Origin: Flectonema sp. DT1601
Lineage: Eukaryota; Euglenozoa; Diplonemea; Diplonemida; Diplonemidae
Direction: 5' to 3'
Assembly: GCA_964019425.1 (NCBI GenBank)
Contig: OZ025824.1
Coordinates: 930,844-994,843 of the forward strand
Length of the DNA: 64,000 nucleotides
Part shown: in pieces, positions 55,350 through 64,000 of the stretch
How positions within the stretch are numbered: position 1 is the first letter of the stretch
Layout of the letters: the number at the start of each line of letters is the position of its first letter
The notes under the pieces: generated by a model
The model's input: the letters and a program-made list of their open reading frames with translations, nothing else
Database searches by the model: none
What the model was told of the DNA's origin: nothing
Made by a program: the position numbers and the translations under genes

Positions 55350-57240
55350 TATTATCAACAATCAATCACATGGCTGTCACTAACGAGGTGAAAGCCACGG
55401 AAGCACAACCACAATAATATACAGAAGTAATTTATGGTTAATTGTGTAAGAAAGGACACATCCGTTATGTTGGTCAAACTTGTATAACTGCGTGAGGTCG
55501 AGAAAAACAACATTAGAGCAATCGCTCAGTTCAGGGGAAATCTACTCAACCATTATACAAATTGATGGGAAAAAGAAAGTATCGACTTTTCCCATTGACA
55601 CTGGAAGTTATTAATGAACCCGAATTCTTGAAAAACATTACGCTACACGTAAAACAACTGGAGCATTGTTTGATGCAAAGATTGAATGCAGCCAATCTCA
55701 AAAAGTGAGAACAAGAAGGAGGATTCAGACACTTACTGGCTGAACGTGGATGTTAGCCATAAAGTGTTCAGGGGAATTGTACGAATTCATACGAACAATT
55801 AACCGACTATGTTTTTAGGGATACCCCAGTATTAAAATCCGCAATTCAGTATTGGTTTCCTCCTTCAGAAATAACAAGTTCGGTAGTAGTAGATATTTCT
55901 GTGTACAGTCAGTATAGTTGTTTTAGAATGCCTTTATGTGTCAAGAAAAATCGATCAAATCCTTTCGTACATCACAAATTCTCGAATACAGCACCCTGTT
56001 CAGATGAAGAACTTATCGGTATCAGGAATCGAACCGGATCAAAAAAATTATAATTGAAAAATAGCCTTTAGCACCTGAAGTAACAGTTAATGTTGTGGAT
56101 AGTCCTCAAAGCAGAAATGATATCATACGTAGCATGCAAATGGTGATCCCCGCTTGTGTTAAAATCAGTTGTTGTGAATGGAATGGAAATTATAAAAGTG
56201 ATCTGGTGCTTTCTATGTCAGTGTCGAAAAAAAGAATCACTTTTGGAATCGTATAGTGTCACTCAACGTGAGTGGTATTGAAGTTATAGAGGTGCTCTCG
56301 GTGAAAAAGATCACATTAGAAAGGTAATTTTAAAAAGAACCTTGTACAATGACGAGAGCTATCTGGCTGTTCCGATGTGTTCTCTACTGCCTCAGATACT
56401 GACAGACAGCTGTGTTAGTTACTCTGTCTGTGTTGATTCAGTTTCAGAACACGAATTGATAGTTCCTTTGATAATAAACAGACAGGAATCTGATATTACG
56501 TCAACCATCGAGTCCTTAACAAACGGTGTCCTTCTTAATGTTATTCCCGTTATTGTCGATAAGTTAAAAGATTTAAGTGCGCAATTAGATTCACTGATGG
56601 CGTTATCGAGTTCTTCTGAAGACTCTACCGAGTCACTTCTTGTATTACATGGAAGAATATCAAATAAAGTCAGCTTTAGTTGCATGGATTCCCTTAAGGA
56701 GTTTTTGAGTAAAATAATTTCAAATCACTTGCTCTGTTTTGAAAGAATCTTTAACAGAGATGAGGAATTGTTGGTTCCACGTCAGAATCGTGTTTTCAAA
56801 CCAGTCGCGTCATTTCCGAAAAGTACGAAAATCGATGAATGACATCAACAATGGATCGAATTTCAACAAAATGATGAAAAATTAATCGAAGATGTGATGG
56901 AAATATGTTTGGGTGAGACACAAAACGTATCCCGTTTTGTTATAAAAGAAGGTGTCGTACTTCACCCTGCCCTACCAACACGTATCTTAACTCAGCCAAT
57001 TGATGAAAGCATTTCCAACGTCGCTCATTTTGTGATTCGATCGCTGTGTTTGGAGTACTCGTAACTGTCGAGTGTTGATATTTCTGTTAGTCGGTCAGGA
57101 TCACAGCAGACTTTGCTATTCGGATTGGATCAGGTTCGTGTTACTGTCTTATTGTTAACAGAAGTCATAGAAATACAAAACCAAACATCTTATTGAGAAG
57201 AGATAGTATTCACGTCAAGTGTTTTAGTGACGACTGTCAA
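55350..57240. mobile_element. Possible LTR-retroelement fossil between the two LRR genes
   Basis: A degraded region carries faint retroelement landmarks on the + strand: a gag-like zinc-knuckle trace near 55,450 and a retropepsin-like DTGS site near 55,600. It is heavily broken, with many interruptions, and looks old. No LTRs or target-site duplications are recognisable. A 166-residue open stretch at 56,342-56,842 has no recognisable family and may be part of it or unrelated. The element, if real, separates two copies of a duplicated LRR gene. Confidence 0.3.
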
Positions 57241-57652
57241 GTTGAAACAAAACAATTGCCCTGGACAGTTGAAACAGAAAGAGCAAGAGCTGTGCTGTTT
57301 CCATGAAAACCGATGTAAGTTTTGTTTTTATTCTTGCGAAAGGATGCGTGGTTCAAAAAAACTCTGGAACACATGAGCCCCTTTTTGTTGAAAATATTAA
57401 CCAATGAACAAATTTTATTTACCAAACAGGATAACACATGAACGTTACTTAACAAGAGATGAGAAACTCGTATTTTCGTCATATAACAGGTTGTTTGTTA
57501 AGCAAATCGTGGCTGTAGGTTGGGACTAAATTGTGCAACACAAAAAAAAAAAAGGAAGTGTGTTTGAAGAAATATGTTTTACACGTTTGTTAACCTCATC
57601 ATACTCCAAGCCATTCATCATCACATTTCGTAGGTTACTCAGGCGAGTTAAA

Positions 57653-58814
57653 ATGCAACTTTCGGTTACGTTCCCAGACACAGGATTTCCTGACGTTGTT
57701 TTCACAGCTTCTGGAGAGTCGCTCGTGAAGGATGCATTGCAGGTTGCAGCTGATGAGTGGGGTACCGATGCTGACTTTCTTGAACTCTCTCTCGCAGGAT
57801 CGCGGCTTCGAGCAGGTAGTCGACTGGTGTCGTACGGAGTGGAGGACGGCTCTCTATTGGATGCATCGGTGGTGCGCTTATTTGGATTGGAATGGTTCAC
57901 AGATGCTGTAAAGCGAGCGAAGGCATACCTACGAGGAGAACGAGATCAGGACGGGTTTTTGTGCCTTGATACTCCCACATTCGCTGTGGATGGCTGTCTT
58001 CAGTTTAATAACAGTAAGTGGTTCTCGGATGATGTTACGAACATCTCATTCAGCAACTCTGAATCCTCAGTCACGACCGTTTCAGATGATTTCTTATCCT
58101 CATTTCTTGAGGTTATAAAGATTAGTCTGCCTGGTCTTCAATACGTCACATCTGTTGGTAATAAGTTCCTCAGTAATTGCAATTCACTGTCATCAGTAGA
58201 CTTATCAAGTCTCAGCAACCTGCTAGCTGTTGGAGACTATTTTCTAAGTGATTGTTCATCCCTCACATCTCTTGACTTATCAAGTCTCAGCAATGTTTCA
58301 GTTGTTGGAAACAATTTTCTATTTTTTTGTTCATCCCTCACATCTCTGGACTTATCAAGTCTCAGCAATGTTTCAGTTGTTGGAAACAATTTTCTATATT
58401 CTTGTTCATCCCTCACATCTCTGGACTTATCAAGTCTCAGCAATATTTCAGCTGTTGGAAACTGTTTTCTAAGTCATTGTTCATCCCTCACATCTCTAGA
58501 CTTATCTGGTCTCAGCAATCTTTCAGCTGTTGGAAACTCTTTTCTATATTCTTGTTCATCCCTCACATCTCTGGACTTATCAAGTCTCAGCAATGTTTCA
58601 ACTGTTGGTGACAATTTTCTATATTCTTGTTCATCCCTCACATCTCTGGACTTATCAAGTCTCAGCAATGTTTCAACTGTTTGGAAACTTTTTTCTAGGT
58701 AATTGTTCATCACTAACTTCCTTGGATTTAACTCTCATGAATGTGGAATCCGTTGGAAGTAATTTCCTAGAAGGTTGTTCATCATTAACAGAAATGAACT
58801 GCATACGAGCATAA
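57653..58814 (+). pseudogene. Ubiquitin-like/leucine-rich-repeat protein, copy 2, frameshifted near the end
   Basis: The ATG at 57,653 and the ubiquitin-like domain and linker are almost identical to copy 1. Only about eight LRRs follow. Near 58,680 one extra T (ACTGTTTGG where other repeats have ACTGTTGG) shifts the frame, ending it at 58,702 (349 aa). The remaining LRR cap (NCSSLTSLDLTLMNVESV...) lies in the next frame down to 58,814. The protein may work without its cap, or the gene may be newly dead. The LRR number difference from copy 1 reflects array contraction or expansion after duplication. Confidence 0.75.
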
Positions 58815-59374
58815 GGAATTTGAAATAATAGAAATGATAAATGTTGTTTTTAGTGTGTGTGTGTTGTTCCCTTTGTTTTATTTGAAGGAATTTAATTTAT
58901 CTTTTATTTGATGGTATTTTCAGAAAAGAAGATGTGTGTTTCGCTCACACACTCTTAATAAGTGTTTTGTTAATTAAAATTGAATGTTTAATTACATTGC
59001 AATATTCTTATTCCCTTTACTGGGTCATATTCGCATCAGATTCCCAACCCCCTATTTGGTATTCCCCACCCGCCCTTCTCCCGTCGAATCGAAAACAGGC
59101 CTGGCCCAATCCCTGTGCACGCAGAAGTAATCTGCACCCATCTACAGTGTAGATACTTCTTTGTTGGATACAATTCTGGTGTTTTGTCTTTGCCTTCAAT
59201 CTTAACATATACTTCTTTCTCAGGTGCAATAGTGATGGAAAGCGACTTACCGTATTGACAAGTCAATATAGTTAGAGAGTTACATACTAACAGGAAGTCA
59301 TCACCGATTGATGAGATGACCGAATTTGACTGACTTGCTTCTACACCATAACTGGTGAGAGAGAATAGGGTTAT
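58815..59374. other. Duplicated 3' flank of LRR gene 2
   Basis: The first 350 bp match the flank of LRR gene 1. On the minus strand, about 59,200-59,330 translates to ISSIGDDFLLVCNSLTIL, reminiscent of one LRR of this family, but it is short and could be chance. Confidence 0.45.
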
Positions 59375-59778
59375 ATGGATCACTCTCGAACTATGGATCA
59401 CATGGGTAGAAGGGGGTGCACAGTTGGAAGTGTTGAAGGAGTTGTTGGATGGAGTATCGAAGATATGAATGCATTTGAAGGAACGATTGAAGAACTACTG
59501 CAGTTCTGTGACGAGGAGGGGCAACACGAAAATTATTTGTGTCTCAGGAACTTGAATTAAGGAATCCGACAATAACAAGTTTGTCTTTTGTTAATGGCCA
59601 TGCGATTATTGATTTCAATAGCAGGGTCGTGAGGAATATGAAAAAAGTGAAACGAGTGAAGTTTCCGAGTATGTATAACGTGGGAACCATCGGTGACAAC
59701 TTCATTAGCAGGTTTCCTTCACTTACAGATATCAATCTGTCGGGATTGTGTAACGTGGAGGAATGTTTCAGGATCTGA
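59375..59778 (+). pseudogene. Divergent remnant of a third ubiquitin-like/LRR family gene
   Basis: Two overlapping frames carry, in order, a segment like the family's linker (EELLQFCDEEGQHENYLCLR against AYLRGERDQDGFLCLD) and one diverged LRR pair (VKRVKFPSMYNVGTIGDNFI..FPSLTDINLSGLCNVEE). A frame change lies near 59,555 and the array stops after about two repeats. This is the 5' middle of an older paralogue, without a recognisable ubiquitin-like start. Confidence 0.5.
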
Positions 59779-60094
59779 CTTCCCTTTTTCAATGCTCATT
59801 CAATTGCAGTTTCTTGGGCAGCTGCACCCTGCAAGTAATCGAAGCTGTTGTCAGGCTCGCTTCGCTTGTGCAAAGTTATTTATTTTTTGTTTTTCTGAAT
59901 TAAACTTGTTTTCCCTTGCTGTATGCAAACAATGAAACGATAGCTATTTTATGGGGCTTATTTCAAGTTACCCATTTTTATGTTTCTGAACAACTTATTT
60001 TACAACTAAGTCACCTCCAATAGTAAGTTGCGGGTTTGCGGGTTTGCGAGTTGCCTACATAAAAAAAAGTTGGAAAATTCTCCGTTGCTACCCC
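59779..60094. other. Spacer without gene
   Basis: Nothing coding is seen. At 60,028-60,049 there are two and a half copies of TTTGCGGG, the reverse complement of the large satellite that starts at 60,940. Confidence 0.6.
60028..60049 (-). repeat. Short inverted outlier of the 8-bp satellite
   Basis: TTGCGGGTTTGCGGGTTTGC reads as the opposite strand of the (CCCGCAAA)n array 890 bp downstream, so the LINE remnant between them is flanked by inverted copies. Confidence 0.8.
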
Positions 60095-60265
60095 AAAACT
60101 TTATTTTTCTCCGTTGTAGTCCACCTAAAAGAATTTTTCTCTGTTGTGTTTTTTTTCTTTTTTTTTTTCGCTGTTGTGTGCCACCTATATTTTTTTTTCG
60201 CTATTGTGTGCCACCTAAACTTTTTTTTCGCTGTTGTGTGCCACCTGTACTTTTTTTTCCCTTTG
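60095..60265 (+). repeat. Pyrimidine-rich minisatellite
   Basis: About four to five degenerate units of roughly 35 bp are built on TTTTTTCGCTGTTGTGTGCCACCT. The frames it opens on both strands (CHLYFFFAVVCHL-type repeats) are artefacts. Confidence 0.75.
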
Positions 60266-60271
60266 ACTACC

Positions 60272-60939
60272 GAATGGCTCAATGTTCAATTGTGAACCAA
60301 GTCAGAAAAGCATGGCTTCGCTCCCGAGATACGCGACACGTCCACAACTTGCAAACATCGTCTGGTAGGGTACAGAAGTTCCATCAGGACCTTTTAAGAA
60401 GTGACGAGATTATTATAGCCCGAGTGAGAACGGTCATCATGAACTGGTAAAGCTCCCTGCCTTGGGTCTTACTGACTGTCGATTCTGTAATCACACCGAC
60501 ACAGACGCACATCACCTTCTCTCGAGATGTAATGGCGCGAGGATCATAGTGCAGCAATTCTTCCCGGACATCCCGCAATGCGATGACCCGACAAATGACG
60601 GACAACACCACCATACGTTCTTTGCCACAGAGAATCAGCCGAAACTAGCTGCAATGCTGAAGGACCTGGGGAGCTACCTGCAGAGCTTTCCGCTGCGTGA
60701 GGCCCTGCCGAGACAGTGGTTATTGAGGCATCTTGTTAAATTCTCTAACCTTCCGAAACTCACTTCTCGAGATAAGCTCGAAGTCTTACAAGCCATCGAT
60801 AATGCCTACAATCACACGGTGATCGAGGAAATACACAATTTTCTGTGGACAGTTGAGCTTTTCTGCTATAATGGTATAGAAAAGACTCAATTTACTGATC
60901 TGCTCAATAAGATCCACTACGCCAACTATGAGCGGATAG
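60272..60939 (+). mobile_element. LINE 3'-end remnant with C-terminal zinc-finger motif
   Basis: Two frames follow each other with one shift near 60,450. The first ends FHQDLLRSDEIIIARVRTVI, similar to the end of LINE polymerases. The second begins LPALGLTDCRFCNHTDTDAHHLLSRC, the Cx2C...HxxHLLxxC zinc motif found at the C-terminus of many LINE ORF2 proteins. It continues open through QPKLAAMLKDLGSYLQSF and beyond. The frame runs without a stop straight into the satellite at 60,940. It differs from the remnant at 50,880 in covering the extreme 3' part only. Confidence 0.6.
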
Positions 60940-63900
60940 CCCGCAAACCCGCAAACCCGCAAACCCGCAAACCCGCAAACCCGCAAACCCGCAAACCCGC
61001 AAACCCGCAAACCCGCAAACCCCGCAAACCCGCAAACCCGCAAACCCGCAAACCCGCAAACCCGCAAACCCGCAAACCCGCAAACCCGCAAACCCGCAAA
61101 CCCGCAAACCGCAAACCCGCAAACCCGCAAACCCGCAAACCCGCAAACCCGCAAACCCGCAAACCCGCAAACCCGCAAACCCGCAAACCCGCAAACCCGC
61201 AAACCCGCAAACCCGCAAACCCGCAAACCCGCAAACCCGCAAACCCGCAAACCCGCAAACCCGCAAACCCGCAAACCCGCAAACCCGCAAACCCGCAAAC
61301 CCGCAAACCCGCAAACCCGCAAACCCGCAAACCCGCAAACCCGCAAACCCGCAAACCCGCAAACCCGCAAACCCGCAAACCCGCAAACCCGCAAACCCGC
61401 AAACCCGCAAACCCGCAAACCCGCAAACCCGCAAACCCGCAAACCCGCAAACCCGCAAACCCGCAAACCCGCAAACCCGCAAACCCGCAAACCCGCAAAC
61501 CCGCAAACCCGCAAACCCGCAAACCCGCAAACCCGCAAACCCGCAAACCCGCAAACCCGCAAACCCGCAAACCCGCAAACCCGCAAACCCGCAAACCCGC
61601 AAACCCGCAAACCCGCAAACCCGCAAACCCGCAAACCCGCAAACCCGCAAACCCGCAAACCCGCAAACCCGCAAACCCGCAAACCCGCAAACCCGCAAAC
61701 CCGCAAACCCGCAAACCCGCAAACCCGCAAACCCGCAAACCCGCAAACCCGCAAACCCGCAAACCCGCAAACCCGCAAACCCGCAAACCCGCAAACCCGC
61801 AAACCCGCAAACCCGCAAACCCGCAAACCCGCAAACCCGCAAACCCGCAAACCCGCAAACCCGCAAACCCGCAAACCCGCAAACCCGCAAACCCGCAAAC
61901 CCGCAAACCCGCAAACCCGCAAACCCGCAAACCCGCAAACCCGCAAACCCGCAAACCCGCAAACCCGCAAACCCGCAAACCCGCAAACCCGCAAACCCGC
62001 AAACCCGCAAACCCGCAAACCCGCAAACCCGCAAACCCGCAAACCCGCAAACCCGCAAACCCGCAAACCCGCAAACCCGCAAACCCGCAAACCCGCAAAC
62101 CCGCAAACCCGCAAACCCGCAAACCCGCAAACCCGCAAACCCGCAAACCCGCAAACCCGCAAACCCGCAAACCCGCAAACCCGCAAACCCGCAAACCCGC
62201 AAACCCGCAAACCCGCAAACCCGCAAACCCGCAAACCCGCAAACCCGCAAACCCGCAAACCCGCAAACCCGCAAACCCGCAAACCCGCAAACCCGCAAAC
62301 CCGCAAACCCGCAAACCCGCAAACCCGCAAACCCGCAAACCCGCAAACCCGCAAACCCGCAAACCCGCAAACCCGCAAACCCGCAAACCCGCAAACCCGC
62401 AAACCCGCAAACCCGCAAACCCGCAAACCCGCAAACCCGCAAACCCGCAAACCCGCAAACCCGCAAACCCGCAAACCCGCAAACCCGCAAACCCGCAAAC
62501 CCGCAAACCCGCAAACCCGCAAACCCGCAAACCCGCAAACCCGCAAACCCGCAAACCCGCAAACCCGCAAACCCGCAAACCCGCAAACCCGCAAACCCGC
62601 AAACCCGCAAACCCGCAAACCCGCAAACCCGCAAACCCGCAAACCCGCAAACCCGCAAACCCGCAAACCCGCAAACCCGCAAACCCGCAAACCCGCAAAC
62701 CCGCAAACCCGCAAACCCGCAAACCCGCAAACCCGCAAACCCGCAAACCCGCAAACCCGCAAACCCGCAAACCCGCAAACCCGCAAACCCGCAAACCCGC
62801 AAACCCGCAAACCCGCAAACCCGCAAACCCGCAAACCCGCAAACCCGCAAACCCGCAAACCCGCAAACCCGCAAACCCGCAAACCCGCAAACCCGCAAAC
62901 CCGCAAACCCGCAAACCCGCAAACCCGCAAACCCGCAAACCCGCAAACCCGCAAACCCGCAAACCCGCAAACCCGCAAACCCGCAAACCCGCAAACCCGC
63001 AAACCCGCAAACCCGCAAACCCGCAAACCCGCAAACCCGCAAACCCGCAAACCCGCAAACCCGCAAACCCGCAAACCCGCAAACCCGCAAACCCGCAAAC
63101 CCGCAAACCCGCAAACCCGCAAACCCGCAAACCCGCAAACCCGCAAACCCGCAAACCCGCAAACCCGCAAACCCGCAAACCCGCAAACCCGCAAACCCGC
63201 AAACCCGCAAACCCGCAAACCCGCAAACCCGCAAACCCGCAAACCCGCAAACCCGCAAACCCGCAAACCCGCAAACCCGCAAACCCGCAAACCCGCAAAC
63301 CCGCAAACCCGCAAACCCGCAAACCCGCAAACCCGCAAACCCGCAAACCCGCAAACCCGCAAACCCGCAAACCCGCAAACCCGCAAACCCGCAAACCCGC
63401 AAACCCGCAAACCCGCAAACCCGCAAACCCGCAAACCCGCAAACCCGCAAACCCGCAAACCCGCAAACCCGCAAACCCGCAAACCCGCAAACCCGCAAAC
63501 CCGCAAACCCGCAAACCCGCAAACCCGCAAACCCGCAAACCCGCAAACCCGCAAACCCGCAAACCCGCAAACCCGCAAACCCGCAAACCCGCAAACCCGC
63601 AAACCCGCAAACCCGCAAACCCGCAAACCCGCAAACCCGCAAACCCGCAAACCCGCAAACCCGCAAACCCGCAAACCCGCAAACCCGCAAACCCGCAAAC
63701 CCGCAAACCCGCAAACCCGCAAACCCGCAAACCCGCAAACCCGCAAACCCGCAAACCCGCAAACCCGCAAACCCGCAAACCCGCAAACCCGCAAACCCGC
63801 AAACCCGCAAACCCGCAAACCCGCAAACCCGCAAACCCGCAAACCCGCAAACCCGCAAACCCGCAAACCCGCAAACCCGCAAACCCGCAAACCCGCAAAC

Positions 63901-64000
63901 CCGCAAACCCGCAAACCCGCAAACCCGCAAACCCGCAAACCCGCAAACCCGCAAACCCGCAAACCCGCAAACCCGCAAACCCGCAAACCCGCAAACCCGC
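60940..64000. repeat. (CCCGCAAA)n satellite, about 382 copies, continues past the window
   Basis: An 8-bp tandem array fills the last 3,061 bp. It is perfect except for one extra C near 61,020 and one missing C near 61,110, both close to its start. The complementary strand, GCGGGTTT, has a GGG every 8 nt. All six frames are open (RKPANPQT on +, LRVCGFAG on -), so frames of more than 1,000 residues here have no coding meaning. Confidence 0.98.

Noticed and set aside
60028-60295. Frames with repeated CHLYFFFAVV or FRWHTTAKKK
   Set aside because: Products of the pyrimidine-rich minisatellite.
60786-63994. Minus-strand frames of about 1,020-1,070 residues (LRVCGFAG repeats)
   Set aside because: Translation of the 8-bp satellite, which is open in all six frames; no start context or unique sequence.
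60940-64000. Chromosome-end telomere
   Set aside because: The + strand is C-rich toward the right edge, opposite to the expected G-rich 3' strand, and the array continues past the window; kept as a satellite.
60940-64000. CRISPR array
   Set aside because: No spacers; simple 8-bp tandem repeat in a eukaryotic genome.

Overview
This window is nuclear DNA of a single-celled eukaryote. Short GT-AG introns (about 59-101 bp) interrupt several conserved genes. There is a eukaryotic tRNA, non-LTR retrotransposon remains and long simple-sequence arrays, and nothing resembles bacterial operons. Every protein gene I can support lies on the + strand, and most have a pyrimidine-rich AG acceptor-like site 5-40 nt before the ATG with no nearby donor. 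That pattern suggests a one-way gene cluster processed by spliced-leader trans-splicing. Together with kinetoplastid-like YGPEP and LRR proteins, it makes a euglenozoan with cis-introns (diplonemid or early kinetoplastid relative) my first guess. A perkinsid or dinoflagellate relative is second. No spliced-leader gene is visible, so the lineage is an inference.

Layout. 1-23.8 kb is a tandem array of four large secreted astacin metalloprotease genes (the first cut by the window edge, the third frameshifted). They alternate with three copies of a small acidic-tailed protein gene. Two 6.67-kb units (10,379-17,049 and 17,050-about 23,678) are almost identical. The astacin copies differ almost only by amino-acid-changing substitutions, clustered in the protease and lectin-like domains.

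24-50.2 kb is an ordinary + strand housekeeping cluster. It holds a STYX-like pseudophosphatase with a 480-bp AAC array in its intron, a right-handed beta-helix protein, several coiled-coil or flagellar-type proteins, a helical-repeat (organellar RNA-binding type) protein and its helical neighbour, a ZFAND1-like zinc-finger protein, a mitochondrial-type membrane protein, an NRAMP metal transporter and a four-exon phosphofructokinase.

50.2-64 kb is accessory and decayed. It has a tRNA-Lys(CUU) with an unusual C33, a LINE reverse-transcriptase remnant abutting a truncated GH43-like gene, and a duplicated family of ubiquitin-like/leucine-rich-repeat genes (one apparently intact, one frameshifted, one remnant). 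A possible LTR-retroelement fossil and a second LINE 3' remnant follow. The LINE remnant runs into more than 3 kb of an 8-bp satellite (CCCGCAAA)n that continues beyond the window.

The array proteins look like a rapidly diversifying secreted protease/lectin set. The central cluster mixes flagellar, mitochondrial and metabolic functions with no obvious common pathway.
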